From the NCBI GenBank assembly GCA_963816785.1, contig CAWFLL010000004.1:434001-498000 (forward strand): 64,000 nucleotides of DNA, written 5' to 3'. Positions 9,099-18,432 of the stretch are shown here, piece by piece; position 1 is the first letter of the stretch, and every line of letters starts with the position of its first letter. Made by a program: the position numbers and the translations under genes. The notes under the pieces are model-generated. The model was not told where the DNA came from. It did not search any database and saw only the letters and a list, made by a program, of their open reading frames with translations. The stretch is from VRUE01 sp963816785. Its GTDB lineage: Bacteria > Actinomycetota > Thermoleophilia > Solirubrobacterales > 70-9.

Positions 9099-10463
9099 GT
9101 GGCGACGATCGACCGCAAGCGGATCGCGGAGCTGACCGAGGCCGAGCAGGAGCGCTACCGCAACCGCACCGGGACCTCGGCCCAGACCTACGAGCGGGCC
9201 GTGAAATCGATGCCGAACGGCGTCCCGTCCTCGTTCCAGGTCAACGACCCCTGGCCCGTCTACATCGACCGCGGCTCCGGCAGCCGCGTCTGGGACGTCG
9301 ACGGCAACGAGTACGTCGATTTCCACAACGGGTTCGGGGTGATGTGCATCGGCCACGCCAACCCAACGGTCGGCGCCGCGGTCAAGGCCCAGGTCGATCG
9401 CGGCACCCACTTCGCCGCCCCGACCGACGGCTCGATCGCCGTCGCCGAGGAGCTGAAGCGCCGCTTCGGGCTGCCGCAATGGCGCTTCACCAACTCCGGC
9501 ACCGAGTCGACGATGGACGCCGTCCACCTCGCGCGGGGGGCGACCGGGCGCGATGTGCTGCTCAAGATCGAGGGCTCCTACCACGGCCACCACGACGCGG
9601 TGATGGTCTCGGTCTACCCGCCGCTCGAGGCGCTCGGCGACCGCGACGACCCGATCAGCGTTCCCTACGGCGGCGGCCTGCCGCGGGCGGTCACCGAGCT
9701 GACCCGCTCTGTCCCCTTCAACGACGCCGACGCTCTGGCCGCGGCGCTCGAGAAGATCGGCGACCAGGTCGCCGGGCTGATCATGGAGCCGGCGATGATG
9801 AACATCAACATCATCCCGCCCCGCGACGGCTACCTCCAGCGGGTCCGCGAGCTGACCGCCGAGCACGGCATGAAGCTGATCTTCGACGAGGTGAAGACGG
9901 GCTGCACGATCGCCGCCGGCGGCGCCACCGCCCGCTTCGGCGTCACCCCTGACATGGTCACCCTGGCCAAGGCGAGCTGCGGCGGCTACCCGGGCGGGGC
10001 GATCGGGATGACCGCGGAGCTGGCGGAGCTGGTCACCGACGGGACCGTGAACCAGTACGGGACCTTCAACGGCAACCCGCTGGTGATGGCGGCCGCCGAG
10101 GCCACCCTGACCGAGGTCCTGACCGACGACGTCTACGAGCACTTCGAGGCGACCAACCGGCGCCTGCTCGACTCCTGCCAGGAGATCATCGACTCGCACG
10201 GCCTCCCCGCCTACACCGAGGGCCTGGGCGCCAAGGGGTGCGTCATCTTCGCCCCCGAGCCGATGCACGAGTACCGCGACTACCTGACCAAGGTCGATGA
10301 CGAGCTCTCGACGCTGGCCTGGCTCTACCACATGAACCACGGCGTCTTCATGACCCCCGGGGTCGAGGAGGAGTGGACGCTCTCGCTCGCCCACTCCGAC
10401 GAGGACCTGCAGACCTACGTCGACGCCTTCGAGGCCTTCGCCCGCGACGTCAGCTCGGCCTGA
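9099..10463 (+). CDS. Class III aminotransferase, glutamate-1-semialdehyde aminomutase-like
   Basis: This 454-residue PLP enzyme of fold type I has the phosphate-binding NSGTESTMDAVHLAR, EGSYHGHHD, the PLP-contacting FDEVKTGC and the Schiff-base lysine in MVTLAKASCGGYPGGAIG. The family includes HemL, but this protein deviates from the conserved HemL lysine loop and sits next to lipid genes rather than haem genes, so a biosynthetic aminotransferase of unknown substrate is safer. GTG 9099 is preceded by TAGTCT at 9087-9092, six bases upstream, which fits a leaderless transcript separate from the fatty-acid operon. Confidence 0.88.
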   Translation: MATIDRKRIAELTEAEQERYRNRTGTSAQTYERAVKSMPNGVPSSFQVNDPWPVYIDRGSGSRVWDVDGNEYVDFHNGFGVMCIGHANPTVGAAVKAQVDRGTHFAAPTDGSIAVAEELKRRFGLPQWRFTNSGTESTMDAVHLARGATGRDVLLKIEGSYHGHHDAVMVSVYPPLEALGDRDDPISVPYGGGLPRAVTELTRSVPFNDADALAAALEKIGDQVAGLIMEPAMMNINIIPPRDGYLQRVRELTAEHGMKLIFDEVKTGCTIAAGGATARFGVTPDMVTLAKASCGGYPGGAIGMTAELAELVTDGTVNQYGTFNGNPLVMAAAEATLTEVLTDDVYEHFEATNRRLLDSCQEIIDSHGLPAYTEGLGAKGCVIFAPEPMHEYRDYLTKVDDELSTLAWLYHMNHGVFMTPGVEEEWTLSLAHSDEDLQTYVDAFEAFARDVSSA

Positions 10464-10488
10464 CGGGTCGCGAGCTACGCTTTGCGCG

Positions 10489-10998
10489 ATGGCGACGCGC
10501 ACCCCAGCCAGCGACACAGCCTCGGTCGCGGCCGCCTACTTCGAGGCGGTCGCGGAGCGCGACCTCGACGCGATGACCGCGCTGTGGGAGCCCGGCGGCA
10601 TCGACGTCCTGCACGGGATGGCGGAGCTCCAGGTTCCGGGCAGCTTCCAGCATTGGTTCAGCAACCTGTTCGCCGCGTTCCCCGACTGGAAGTTCGAAAT
10701 CGTCGACCAGGTCACCGAGGGGGACCGCTCCGCGGTGCGCTGGCGTGCAACCGCGACCTTCACCGGCCCGGCGCGGTTCGAAGGGATGATCCCGACCGGC
10801 GCATCAGTCGACATCACCGGCTTCGACCTGGTCACGGTCCGCGACGGCAGGATCCACCGCAACGACGCCTACGTCAACTCGACCGATCTGGCGCAGCAGC
10901 TCGGGGCCATGCCACCCCCCGGATCGGGGCAGGAACGGGCGATGATCGGCGCCGTCAACCTGAAGACGCGGATCACCGCCCTCCTGCGGCGCGCCTAA
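10489..10998 (+). CDS. SnoaL-like / NTF2-fold protein
   Basis: This 169-residue protein has the SnoaL polyketide-cyclase/NTF2 fold pattern: an N-terminal helix (VAAYFEAVAERDLDAMTALWEPGG), then HWFSNLFAAFPDWKFEIVDQV and AVRWRATATFTGPARFEGM strands. Such proteins are small-molecule cyclases, isomerases or ligand-binding domains, and the substrate cannot be deduced. ATG 10489 has no ribosome site but is preceded by TACGCT at 10476-10481, seven bases upstream, so a leaderless mRNA is likely. Its 3' end overlaps the convergent SRPBCC gene by four bases. Confidence 0.8.
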   Translation: MATRTPASDTASVAAAYFEAVAERDLDAMTALWEPGGIDVLHGMAELQVPGSFQHWFSNLFAAFPDWKFEIVDQVTEGDRSAVRWRATATFTGPARFEGMIPTGASVDITGFDLVTVRDGRIHRNDAYVNSTDLAQQLGAMPPPGSGQERAMIGAVNLKTRITALLRRA

Positions 10999-11456
10999 GC
11001 CGAGGCCCAGGCGACGGACGGCGCCCCGCGGCCGCTCTCGACCAGCGATTTCAGGCTGGCGCGCAGGTAATGGTCCCAGCCGCGGTGGCAGAGCTCGGCG
11101 CACTCGAGCCGATCGAGGCCGTGGTGGACGAAGCGCAGCCGGGTGCGCTCGCCGTCGTCCTCGGGCTCGAGCCTGAAGGAGACCGTCGTCCCCACCCACT
11201 CGTCGGTCGGCGTGAAGTTGACCTGGTACTGGTCGACGCAGGCCCACTCGACCTCCTCGCCGGGGACGAGGCGGTCGACCCGCATCTCGGTCCAGTGCTC
11301 GCTGTCGAAGTTCAGCCGGCTGACGCCGCCGACCTCCTCCGCGATCCTGGCGTCCTCCGTCCACCAACTGCGGACCCCGTCACCGGTCGCGATCGCCTCG
11401 TAGACCGTGCTCGGCGGCGCGTCGATCGTGATCTCGATCCTGTGGTCGTCGCTCAT
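10995..11456 (-). CDS. SRPBCC (AHSA1-like) domain protein
   Basis: This 153-residue protein has the START/AHSA1 pattern: RIEITIDAPPSTVYEAIATGDGVRSWW at the N-terminus, GEEVEWACVD in the middle and a C-terminal helix (GWDHYLRASLKSLVES). It starts at 11456 behind an AAAGGAGA ribosome site and is divergent from an ArsR gene that starts at 11528. ArsR plus AHSA1-type genes recur together in bacteria and occur three times in this window, so regulation by the ArsR protein is likely. The ligand is unknown. Confidence 0.85.
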   Translation of the reverse strand: MSDDHRIEITIDAPPSTVYEAIATGDGVRSWWTEDARIAEEVGGVSRLNFDSEHWTEMRVDRLVPGEEVEWACVDQYQVNFTPTDEWVGTTVSFRLEPEDDGERTRLRFVHHGLDRLECAELCHRGWDHYLRASLKSLVESGRGAPSVAWASA

Positions 11457-11527
11457 CGCTGTTTCTCCTTTGTTGGCTTTGAATACATGCCTAGACAGTT
11501 ATATAAGCATATGATTGAATAGAGCGC
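11457..11527. promoter_or_regulatory. Divergent promoter region between SRPBCC and ArsR genes
   Basis: This 71-base stretch is markedly AT-rich compared with its surroundings and contains the 8-base palindrome TTATATAA at 11499-11506. The ArsR start at 11528 has TTGAAT at 11515-11520, seven bases upstream, as a possible -10. The SRPBCC gene reads leftward from 11456. The region probably carries both promoters and an ArsR operator; no longer palindrome was found. Confidence 0.45.
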
Positions 11528-11848
11528 ATGACCAGCCCCGTGTTCGACGCCGTCTCCGAGGGCTCGCGCCGCACGATCCTCGACCTGCTCGCCGCCGGCC
11601 CGCAGCCGGTCGGCGAGATCGCCGCGAGCACCGGGCTCAGCCAGCCGAACACCTCCCGCCACCTGCGGGTGCTGCGGGAGGCGGGCCTGGTCGAGCCCCG
11701 CGCCGAGGGCCAGCGGCGGATCTATCAGCTGCGCCCCGCGGGCATGGCCGAGCTGATCGGCTGGGTCGCCCCCTACCAGCGCCTCTGGCAGGGCGGCCTC
11801 GACGCGCTCGAACGACACCTCGACAAAGACGACAGCAAGGAGGGGTGA
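11528..11848 (+). CDS. ArsR family winged-helix regulator
   Basis: This 106-residue protein has the ArsR winged helix: FDAVSEGSRRTILDLLAAG, GEIAASTGLSQPNTSRHLRVLREAGLV (recognition helix) and the wing AEGQRRIYQL. No metal-binding cysteine pair is visible, so it is more like the SdpR/ligand type than a metal sensor. Seven bases after its TGA comes the ATG of an SRPBCC gene, and a second SRPBCC gene is divergent. It probably represses both flanking genes. Confidence 0.88.
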   Translation: MTSPVFDAVSEGSRRTILDLLAAGPQPVGEIAASTGLSQPNTSRHLRVLREAGLVEPRAEGQRRIYQLRPAGMAELIGWVAPYQRLWQGGLDALERHLDKDDSKEG

Positions 11849-11853
11849 CGACG

Positions 11854-12408
11854 ATGCCCGGCAAACACGCGAAACTCGAGGAAATCGACGGCCGCCCGGC
11901 ACTGCGCCTTGAGCGAGCCCTTCCCCACCCGCCGGAGCGGGTCTGGCGGGCGTTGACCGACCCCGAGGAGCAGTTCGCCTGGCACCCGACCCCGGCTCGC
12001 TTCGAGCCCGAGGCCGGCGGCAGGGCGATCTGGGACCCGAAGGGGCAATTCCCCGGCCTGGTTGACGGCGAGGTCACCGAGTGGGAGCCGCCGCGGCTGC
12101 TCGCCTACACCTGGGTCAAGGAGGGGGAACGGCCCGACCATTTGCGCTGGGAGCTCCACCCCCACGACGAAGGCTGCGTTCTGATCCTCGTCCACACCTT
12201 CGAGGACCGCCTCAAGGCCGCCCGCGACGGCGCCGGCTGGCACGTCTGCCTCGACGCCCTCGCCGCCGACCTCGACGGCCTACCCGACCCGCGCGGCACC
12301 GACCCCGACGTGCCCGGCCCCTGGTCGGCGCTCAACGCCGAGTACCAGCGGCGGTTCGGGATCTCGCCCGAGGAGGCGACGCCGCCGCCGCGCCGCGAGG
12401 AGGCTTAG
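11854..12408 (+). CDS. SRPBCC domain protein
   Basis: This 184-residue AHSA1-like protein has RLERALPHPPERVWRALTDPEEQFAWHPT at the N-terminus, GEVTEWEPPRLLAYTW and a C-terminal helix (GAGWHVCLDALAADLDGL). ATG 11854 is preferred over GTG 11845 because AAGGAGG at 11837-11843 lies about ten bases before it. It is in an operon with the upstream ArsR gene. The last bases overlap the convergent GGDEF/EAL gene. Confidence 0.85.
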   Translation: MPGKHAKLEEIDGRPALRLERALPHPPERVWRALTDPEEQFAWHPTPARFEPEAGGRAIWDPKGQFPGLVDGEVTEWEPPRLLAYTWVKEGERPDHLRWELHPHDEGCVLILVHTFEDRLKAARDGAGWHVCLDALAADLDGLPDPRGTDPDVPGPWSALNAEYQRRFGISPEEATPPPRREEA

Positions 12409-13814
12409 GCCGAGAGTGCCTCGGCGATGTCGACCGGGCGCCCGAGGTGGAAGCCCTGCGCCATGTCGACGCCGTATTCGCGCAGCATCTCGGCGGTGGT
12501 GTCGTCCTGGACGTACTCGGCGATCGTCTCCTTGCCCAGCCCACGGGCGATCTGCACGATCGCCTGGACGGTGAGCTGGTCGGCGTCGCTGCGGGGCATG
12601 TCGCGGACGAACTCGCCGTCGATCTTGATCAGGTCGAACGGGAGCCGCTTCAGGTGATGGAAGGGGCTGAAGCTGGCGCCGTAGTCGTCGATCGCCACCT
12701 GGCAGCCCAGCTCGGTGAGGCGGTCGGCGAAGCCGATCGCGGTGTCGTAGTCCTCGACCGGGGTCGTCCTGGTGATCTCGAACGTGCAGCGCGACGGGTC
12801 GGCGCCGCCTTCGTCGACCTTCCGTTCGATGAACTCGAGCACCGAGAGGTCGGTGAGGGAGACGCCGGATAGATTGACGTGGAGTGAGACCGGGTGCCCC
12901 TCGCGCTCGCGCGCGGCGAGCAGCTCGAGTGCGCGGGCGACCACCCAGCGATCGAGCTCCTGGACCATGCCCGAGCGCTCCGCCGCCTCGATGAAGGAGG
13001 CGGCCGGGAGCAGGGTGCCGTTTTCGCCGGCCATCCGCAGCAGTAGCTCGTAGCGCTCGATGCCGCCGGACGCCAGGCTGCGGATCGGCTGGGTGTGGAG
13101 ACGGAAGCGATTGTGGGTGATGGCGTCGCGGATCCGCGCCGTGGTCGTCTGGGGGCGCTCCGGCGCCCGCTGCGATTCGCTCGGATCGCGGAACAGGGCG
13201 ATGCGGTCGCGCCCGCCCTGCTTGGCCGTGTACATCGCCTGGTCGGCCGCGACCAGGACCCCCTCGGAGCTGCCGCGGGGCTTGCGGCCGAACATCGAGA
13301 TCCCGATGCTGATGGTCGCGGGGTCGGCCTCCGGCGCCGGCCGCGCGTTCTCCGCCACCTGGGTCCGAAGTTCTTCGGCGAGGGTCATCGCCCCCCTCAC
13401 GTCGGTCTGCGGCATCAGGACCGAGAACTCGTCGCCGGAGAGGCGGGCGACGATGTCGGTGCCGCGCACCCTCTCGCGCATGATCGCCGCGATCTGGCGG
13501 ATCAGGTTGTCGCCGGCCTGGTGGCCGTGGGAGTCGTTGATGAGCTTGAGGCCGTCGATGTCGATGATCATCACGGCGCCCTGCCCGCCGTAGCGGGCGC
13601 TGAAGGAGACGAACTGGTCGAGTTCGGCGCGGAAGCGGCGGCGGTCGAACAGCCCGGTCAGCGAGTCGTGGTCGGCGAGGTAGCGCAGCTCGGCCTCGGT
13701 CCGGTCGGCCCGCTCGAGAGCCGCCATCACCACCTCGCGATCCCCGTTCTCGAGCTTCTTCAGCACCGCCTGGATCGCCGGCTCGCTCTGGCCCATAAGT
13801 CGTTTGGTCGGCAC
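12405..13814 (-). CDS. Diguanylate cyclase/phosphodiesterase (GGDEF-EAL)
   Basis: This 469-residue cytoplasmic protein has no membrane helix. A short N-terminal helical stretch leads into a GGDEF domain (about residues 50-210) whose signature reads LSGDEF, so the first Gly is Ser; this still fits an active or GTP-binding site. The EAL domain (about residues 225-460) starts YELLLRM, giving ELL in place of EAL, but keeps the metal and catalytic residues in HVNLSG, FEITRT, AIDDYGAS, IKIDGEF and TIAEYV. Synthesis, hydrolysis or both of c-di-GMP are possible; the conserved EAL residues favour hydrolysis. The start at 13814 is GTG; ATG at 13796 is an alternative. Confidence 0.9.
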   Translation of the reverse strand: MPTKRLMGQSEPAIQAVLKKLENGDREVVMAALERADRTEAELRYLADHDSLTGLFDRRRFRAELDQFVSFSARYGGQGAVMIIDIDGLKLINDSHGHQAGDNLIRQIAAIMRERVRGTDIVARLSGDEFSVLMPQTDVRGAMTLAEELRTQVAENARPAPEADPATISIGISMFGRKPRGSSEGVLVAADQAMYTAKQGGRDRIALFRDPSESQRAPERPQTTTARIRDAITHNRFRLHTQPIRSLASGGIERYELLLRMAGENGTLLPAASFIEAAERSGMVQELDRWVVARALELLAAREREGHPVSLHVNLSGVSLTDLSVLEFIERKVDEGGADPSRCTFEITRTTPVEDYDTAIGFADRLTELGCQVAIDDYGASFSPFHHLKRLPFDLIKIDGEFVRDMPRSDADQLTVQAIVQIARGLGKETIAEYVQDDTTAEMLREYGVDMAQGFHLGRPVDIAEALSA

Positions 13815-13944
13815 TGACCGAATCTAGTGCCAGGGGCTCTCCTCCCCGGGCGCAGTTGAGTCCTATGGACGAATGCGTTCGACTTTTGCCGAGCCGCCCC
13901 ACCCAATAGTTAGCCAACGGGTCGCCGTGGGTAGTCTGGGGCCG

Positions 13945-15917
13945 ATGGCGAACCGCCTGGCACAGGAGACCAGTCCCGTACCTGCTCCAGCACCGCGACA
14001 ACCCCGTCGACTGGCACCCCTGGGGATCGGAGGCGCTGGGGCTCGCCCGGGAGCTCGATCGCCCGATCCTGCTCTCGGTCGGCTATTCAGCATGCCACTG
14101 GTGCCACGTGATGGAGCGCGAGTCCTTCGAGGACCCCGAGACCGCCGCCTATATGAACGAGCACTTCGTCAACGTCAAGGTCGACCGCGAGGAGAGGCCC
14201 GACATCGACGCCCTCTACATGGAGGCGGTGCAGGCGATCAGCGGGCATGGAGGCTGGCCGATGACCGTCTTCTGCGAGCCCGACGGCGTCCCGTTCTACG
14301 GCGGCACCTACTTCCCGCCCGACGACGGCCGCGGCATGCCCAGCTTCCGGATGGTGATGGAAGCCGTGCTCGACGCCTTCGAGAACCGTCGCGACGAGCT
14401 GCGGGCGCAGGCGCCCCGCACCCAGGAACGCCTGGCGGCGATCGGCGCGATCGAGCCGTCGGCCGAGAGCCCCGACGGGCGCCTCCTCGGGTTGGCGCTG
14501 GAGGGCCTGCGAGAGCGGGCCGACCCCGATCGCGGCGGCTTCGGCGGGGCACCGAAGTTCCCGCCCCCATCGGCGTTGGAGCTGCTGCTGGCCCAGGGTG
14601 AGACCGGCCCGGTCGAGCTGACCCTCGACGCGATGATGGCCGGGGGGATCTACGACCAGCTCGGCGGCGGCTTCGCGCGCTACGCGGTGGACGCCGCCTG
14701 GCTCGTGCCGCACTTCGAGAAGATGCTCTACGACAACGCGCAGCTGGCGTCCGCCTACCTGCACGGCTGGCAGGCGCTCGGGCATCAGCGCTACCGGCGA
14801 GTCTGCGAGGAGACCCTCGACTGGATGCTGCGGGAGATGCGCGGCCCCGAGGGCGGCTTCTACTCGGCGATCGACGCCGACTCCGAGGGCGAGGAGGGGC
14901 TCTTCTACGTCTGGACGCCAGGAGCAGATCCGCTCCGTTCTCGGCGACGACGCGGCGGAGGAGGCGATCGAGTTCTACGGGGTCACCGAGGCCGGTAACT
15001 TCGAGGGCCGCAACGTCCTCCACCTGGCGGGCGGCGCCTCAGCCGAGGAGCCCGCCTCGCTGGCCGGCTCCCGCAAGGCCCTGTTCGAGGCGCGCAGCGC
15101 CCGGGCGCGCCCGGGGCTCGACGACAAGCGGCTGACGTCATGGAACGCGCTCGCGATCGCCGCTCTGGCCGAGGCCGGCGCGACGTTGGACCGGCCCGAC
15201 TACCTGGAGGCGGCGCGGTCCTGCGCCGAGTTCGTATTGGGCTCGCTGCGCGACTCCGAGGGACGCCTGCTCCGCACCTACCGGGACGGGGTGGCGCGCC
15301 TGAACGGCTACCTCGAGGACCACGCCTTCCTGCTCGAGGCGCTGCTGACCCTCTACGAAGCGAGCTTCGAGCAGCGCTGGTTCGAGCAGGCGCGGGAGCT
15401 TGCCGACACGATGATCCGGCGCTTCGGCGACCCCGAGCGGGGAGCCTTCTTCTCCACATCCGACGACCACGAGGCGCTGATCGCGCGCCGCAAGGAGATC
15501 GGCGACCACCCGATCCCATCCGGCAACTCGGCAGCGGCGCTGGGCCTGCTTCGACTCGCCGCGCTGAGCGGGGAGCGCACCTATGAAGAGCAGGCAATCG
15601 GGGTGATCCGGCTGTTCGTGAGGATCGCGCCGCGCCAGCCCGACGCGTTCGCCCACCTGCTGCGCGCGCTCGACTTCCACCTCGCCTCCGTCAAGGAGGT
15701 CGCGCTGATCGGCGAGGAGCTGGGGCCGCTGGCCGCCGTCGTCCGCGCCCGCCACCGCCCCCACCTGGTCCTCGCCGGGGGCCCGGAGGGGACCGAGGCG
15801 CCCGAGCTCCTGCGCGATCGCACCGCGGTGGGCGGCTCCGCGACCGCCTACGTCTGCGAGAACTTCGCCTGCCAGGCGCCTGTGACGGATCCGCGACAAC
15901 TAAGCAGCTTGATCTAA
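13945..15917 (+). pseudogene. DUF255 / YyaL thioredoxin-like protein gene, broken by two frameshifts
   Basis: The protein can be followed across three frames. It begins MANRLAQETSP at ATG 13945. An extra base near 13978 shifts to the frame reading YLLQHRDNPVDWHPWG, SACHWCHVMERESFEDPE (the CxxC thioredoxin-like site) and on to LFYVWTP. A second extra base near 14921 shifts to EQIRSVLGDDAAEEAIEFYG, which runs through an alpha/alpha-barrel part to the TAA at 15915. When joined, about 655 residues match the full length of the YyaL/SPATA20 family (thioredoxin-like domain plus glycosidase-like barrel). The long conserved stretches argue for recent decay or sequencing error. TAGTCT at 13932-13937 is a leaderless-type promoter. 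Confidence 0.8.
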
Positions 15918-15930
15918 GAGGATCGAATCC

Positions 15931-18423
15931 TTGCGAGGCTCCTGGTTCACTTTCGCCGCCGGTCGCAAAACGAAGTGGGTCGTGTTCGCGGCCTGGTTCA
16001 TTGCGATCTTCATCGCCGCCGGGCCGGCCGAATTGCCGGCTAGGTTCGAAGACGCCGAAAACAACGAGGCCACTTCCTACCTGCCGGGGGACGCCGAATC
16101 GACGGCGTCGCTCGACGCGACGGAATCGCTCCAGGACGGCGAAATCGCCCCCGCCGTGATCATCTTCCGGCGCGAGTCCGGCCTCACTCCCGCCGACCTT
16201 GACACGATCGTCGAAGACGTCGGCAAGATGACCGAGAAGCGCTTCGAAGGCGTCGAGCCGGACGGCTCGACGGCCGCGTCCGGCGGCAAGGCCCCTGACT
16301 CCAAGAGCGCTGCCGCCCCTGCGGCCATTCCCAAGGGACTGCCGCCGGGCTGCGCCGGGCCGACGAGCACGGTTCCGGGCCAGCCACCCGACTACGCCCC
16401 CTTCGTCGGCCCGGTCTGCTCCCCGGACGGCAAGGCCGCGATCATCACCGCCTACATCAACGCCGAGGGGGAGGGCGAACGGATCGTCGACCCGGTCAAG
16501 TACTGGCGCGACGCGATCGCCGACCCCCCGAGCGGCCTCAGCGTGAAGATCACCGGGGGAGCGGGATTCTCGGCCGACGCGATCGAAGTGTTCGAAGGCA
16601 TCAACGGGACGCTGCTGCTGGCCGCGGTGAGCCTGGTGATCTTCCTGCTGATCGTCATCTACCGCTCGCCGATGTTCTTTTTCATCCCGCTCGCCGCCGT
16701 GCTCTTCGCCGAGACGCTCTCACGCTCGATCGGATACGGGGTCTCCGAGCTGGGGGTGACGATCAATGGCCAGTCGAGCTCGATCATGTCGGTGCTTGTG
16801 CTCGGCGCGGGAACCGATTACGCGCTGCTGCTCGTCTCCCGCTACCGCGAGGAGCTGCACCACGAGGTCGACAAGCACGAGGCGATGCGCACCGCCCTGG
16901 CGTCAGCCGGGCCGGCGATCTTCGCCTCGGCGCTGACGGTGATCGCCGCCCTGCTCTGCCTGCTGATCGCCAAGGTCAACGGGACCTCCGGGCTCGGCCC
17001 GATCGCCGCAATCGGCATCGCCTGCGCGGCGCTCTCGATGCTGACCCTGCTGCCGGCGTTGCTGACGATCTTCGGCCGCCGCGCCTTCTGGCCGTTCGTG
17101 CCCCACACGCCGCAGACCGCGCCCTCGGTGGAGGACTGCTCCGACCGGGCGCGCAGGGTCTGCGTCGAAGGCTCGAGCATCGGAGCCCTTGCCCTGGTCG
17201 TCCTCGCCTGCCTCGTGGTCGTGGTCCTGCTGCCGCTGGTGCTCCTCAACTGGCTCCTGCGCGTGATCAGCGGGCGCCGCATCCCCTCGCTGATCGTCGG
17301 CCCGCTCGACAGGGTGGTCTTCCAGCCCTACGAGGTGCGGCGGTTCCAGCGGGAGCGCGCGGTCGACGTCACCCACGGCCTCTGGAAACGGGTCGGCGAT
17401 CGGGTCGCGGTTTCGCCTCGCCGGGTGATGGCCGGCTCGATCGCCCTCCTGCTGATCTTCTGCGCCGGCTTTGCTTTCTTCTCGACCGAACTGACCAGCG
17501 AAGACACCTACCGCAACGAAGTCGAATCGGTCGAAGGCCAGTACCTTCTCAACAAGAGCTTCCCGGCGGGAACGACCGCCCTCACGGACATCGTGGTCCG
17601 CCAGCCCGCCGACGTGCCGGCGGTGAGGAGAGCCGTGGCGGGGGTCGACGGCGTCGAGGCCGTTTCGCCGCCAGTCGCCGAAGGGCCGCCGGGGACCCTC
17701 GTCCATGCCACCCTGGAACCCAATCCCTATTCGACCGATGCGTTCGACCTCGTCGAACCGATCCGCGAAGCGGCGCACGGCGTCGCGCCGAGCACCCTGG
17801 TGGGCGGACCGAGCGCGGTCGAATTCGACGTCCGCGACGCGGCCGCCTGGGACTCGACCGTGATCCCGCCGATCATCCTCCTCGTCGTCCTCCTGATCCT
17901 GATGGGCCTGCTGCGGGCGGTGGTCGCGCCGCTGGTCCTGATCGGCACCGTGATCCTCAGCTTCCTCGCCTCCCTCGGCGTCGGCTACTTCGTCTTCGAC
18001 GTCATCTTTGGCTATCCCGGCTCGGACCCGTCGCTGCCGCTGTTCGCCTTCGTATTCTTGGTCGCGCTCGGGGTCGACTACAACATCTTCCTGATCTCCC
18101 GTGCCCGCGAGGAGACCATCGCCCACGGCTCTGAACAGGGCATCCTGCGCGCGCTGGCGGTGACCGGCGGGGTCATCACCAGCGCCGGGATCGTCCTCGC
18201 CGGCACCTTCTCGGTGCTCGCCGTGCTGCCGCTCACCTTCCTCACCGAGCTCGGCTTCGTCGTCGCCTTCGGGGTCCTGCTCGACACCTTCCTGGTGCGC
18301 AGCGTGCTCGTGCCCTCGATCGCCCTCAGCATCGGCGACGACTTCTGGTGGCCCTCGGCACTCTCGAAGGGCGGCGGCGGGACCGAGCCGGCGCCGCCGG
18401 AGCGCGAGCGGGCGGCCGTCTAG
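15931..18423 (+). CDS. MMPL family transporter
   Basis: This 830-residue membrane protein has the duplicated MMPL/RND layout: one helix near residues 15-32, a large extracytoplasmic loop (about 35-225), five helices including VLGAGTDYALLLVSRYREEL, a long cytoplasmic linker, another helix near residue 500, a second loop (about 515-640), and five final helices including VALGVDYNIFLISRAREE. Asp in GTDYA and GVDYN are the expected proton-relay positions. The start is TTG 15931. Glutamate codons are mostly GAA in the two outer loops and GAG elsewhere. It follows the broken DUF255 gene by 13 bases. Substrate unknown; lipids are typical of the family in Actinobacteria. Confidence 0.93.
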   Translation: MRGSWFTFAAGRKTKWVVFAAWFIAIFIAAGPAELPARFEDAENNEATSYLPGDAESTASLDATESLQDGEIAPAVIIFRRESGLTPADLDTIVEDVGKMTEKRFEGVEPDGSTAASGGKAPDSKSAAAPAAIPKGLPPGCAGPTSTVPGQPPDYAPFVGPVCSPDGKAAIITAYINAEGEGERIVDPVKYWRDAIADPPSGLSVKITGGAGFSADAIEVFEGINGTLLLAAVSLVIFLLIVIYRSPMFFFIPLAAVLFAETLSRSIGYGVSELGVTINGQSSSIMSVLVLGAGTDYALLLVSRYREELHHEVDKHEAMRTALASAGPAIFASALTVIAALLCLLIAKVNGTSGLGPIAAIGIACAALSMLTLLPALLTIFGRRAFWPFVPHTPQTAPSVEDCSDRARRVCVEGSSIGALALVVLACLVVVVLLPLVLLNWLLRVISGRRIPSLIVGPLDRVVFQPYEVRRFQRERAVDVTHGLWKRVGDRVAVSPRRVMAGSIALLLIFCAGFAFFSTELTSEDTYRNEVESVEGQYLLNKSFPAGTTALTDIVVRQPADVPAVRRAVAGVDGVEAVSPPVAEGPPGTLVHATLEPNPYSTDAFDLVEPIREAAHGVAPSTLVGGPSAVEFDVRDAAAWDSTVIPPIILLVVLLILMGLLRAVVAPLVLIGTVILSFLASLGVGYFVFDVIFGYPGSDPSLPLFAFVFLVALGVDYNIFLISRAREETIAHGSEQGILRALAVTGGVITSAGIVLAGTFSVLAVLPLTFLTELGFVVAFGVLLDTFLVRSVLVPSIALSIGDDFWWPSALSKGGGGTEPAPPERERAAV

Positions 18424-18432
18424 CCTCGACCG

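Noticed and set aside
9099..10463. HemL (glutamate-1-semialdehyde aminomutase) as a firm name
   Set aside because: The fold matches, but the lysine loop differs from HemL and no haem genes are near, so only the family is given.
13868..13885. CGAATGCGTTCG as an SOS box before the DUF255 gene
   Set aside because: The spacing between half-sites is two bases instead of four and one arm is imperfect.
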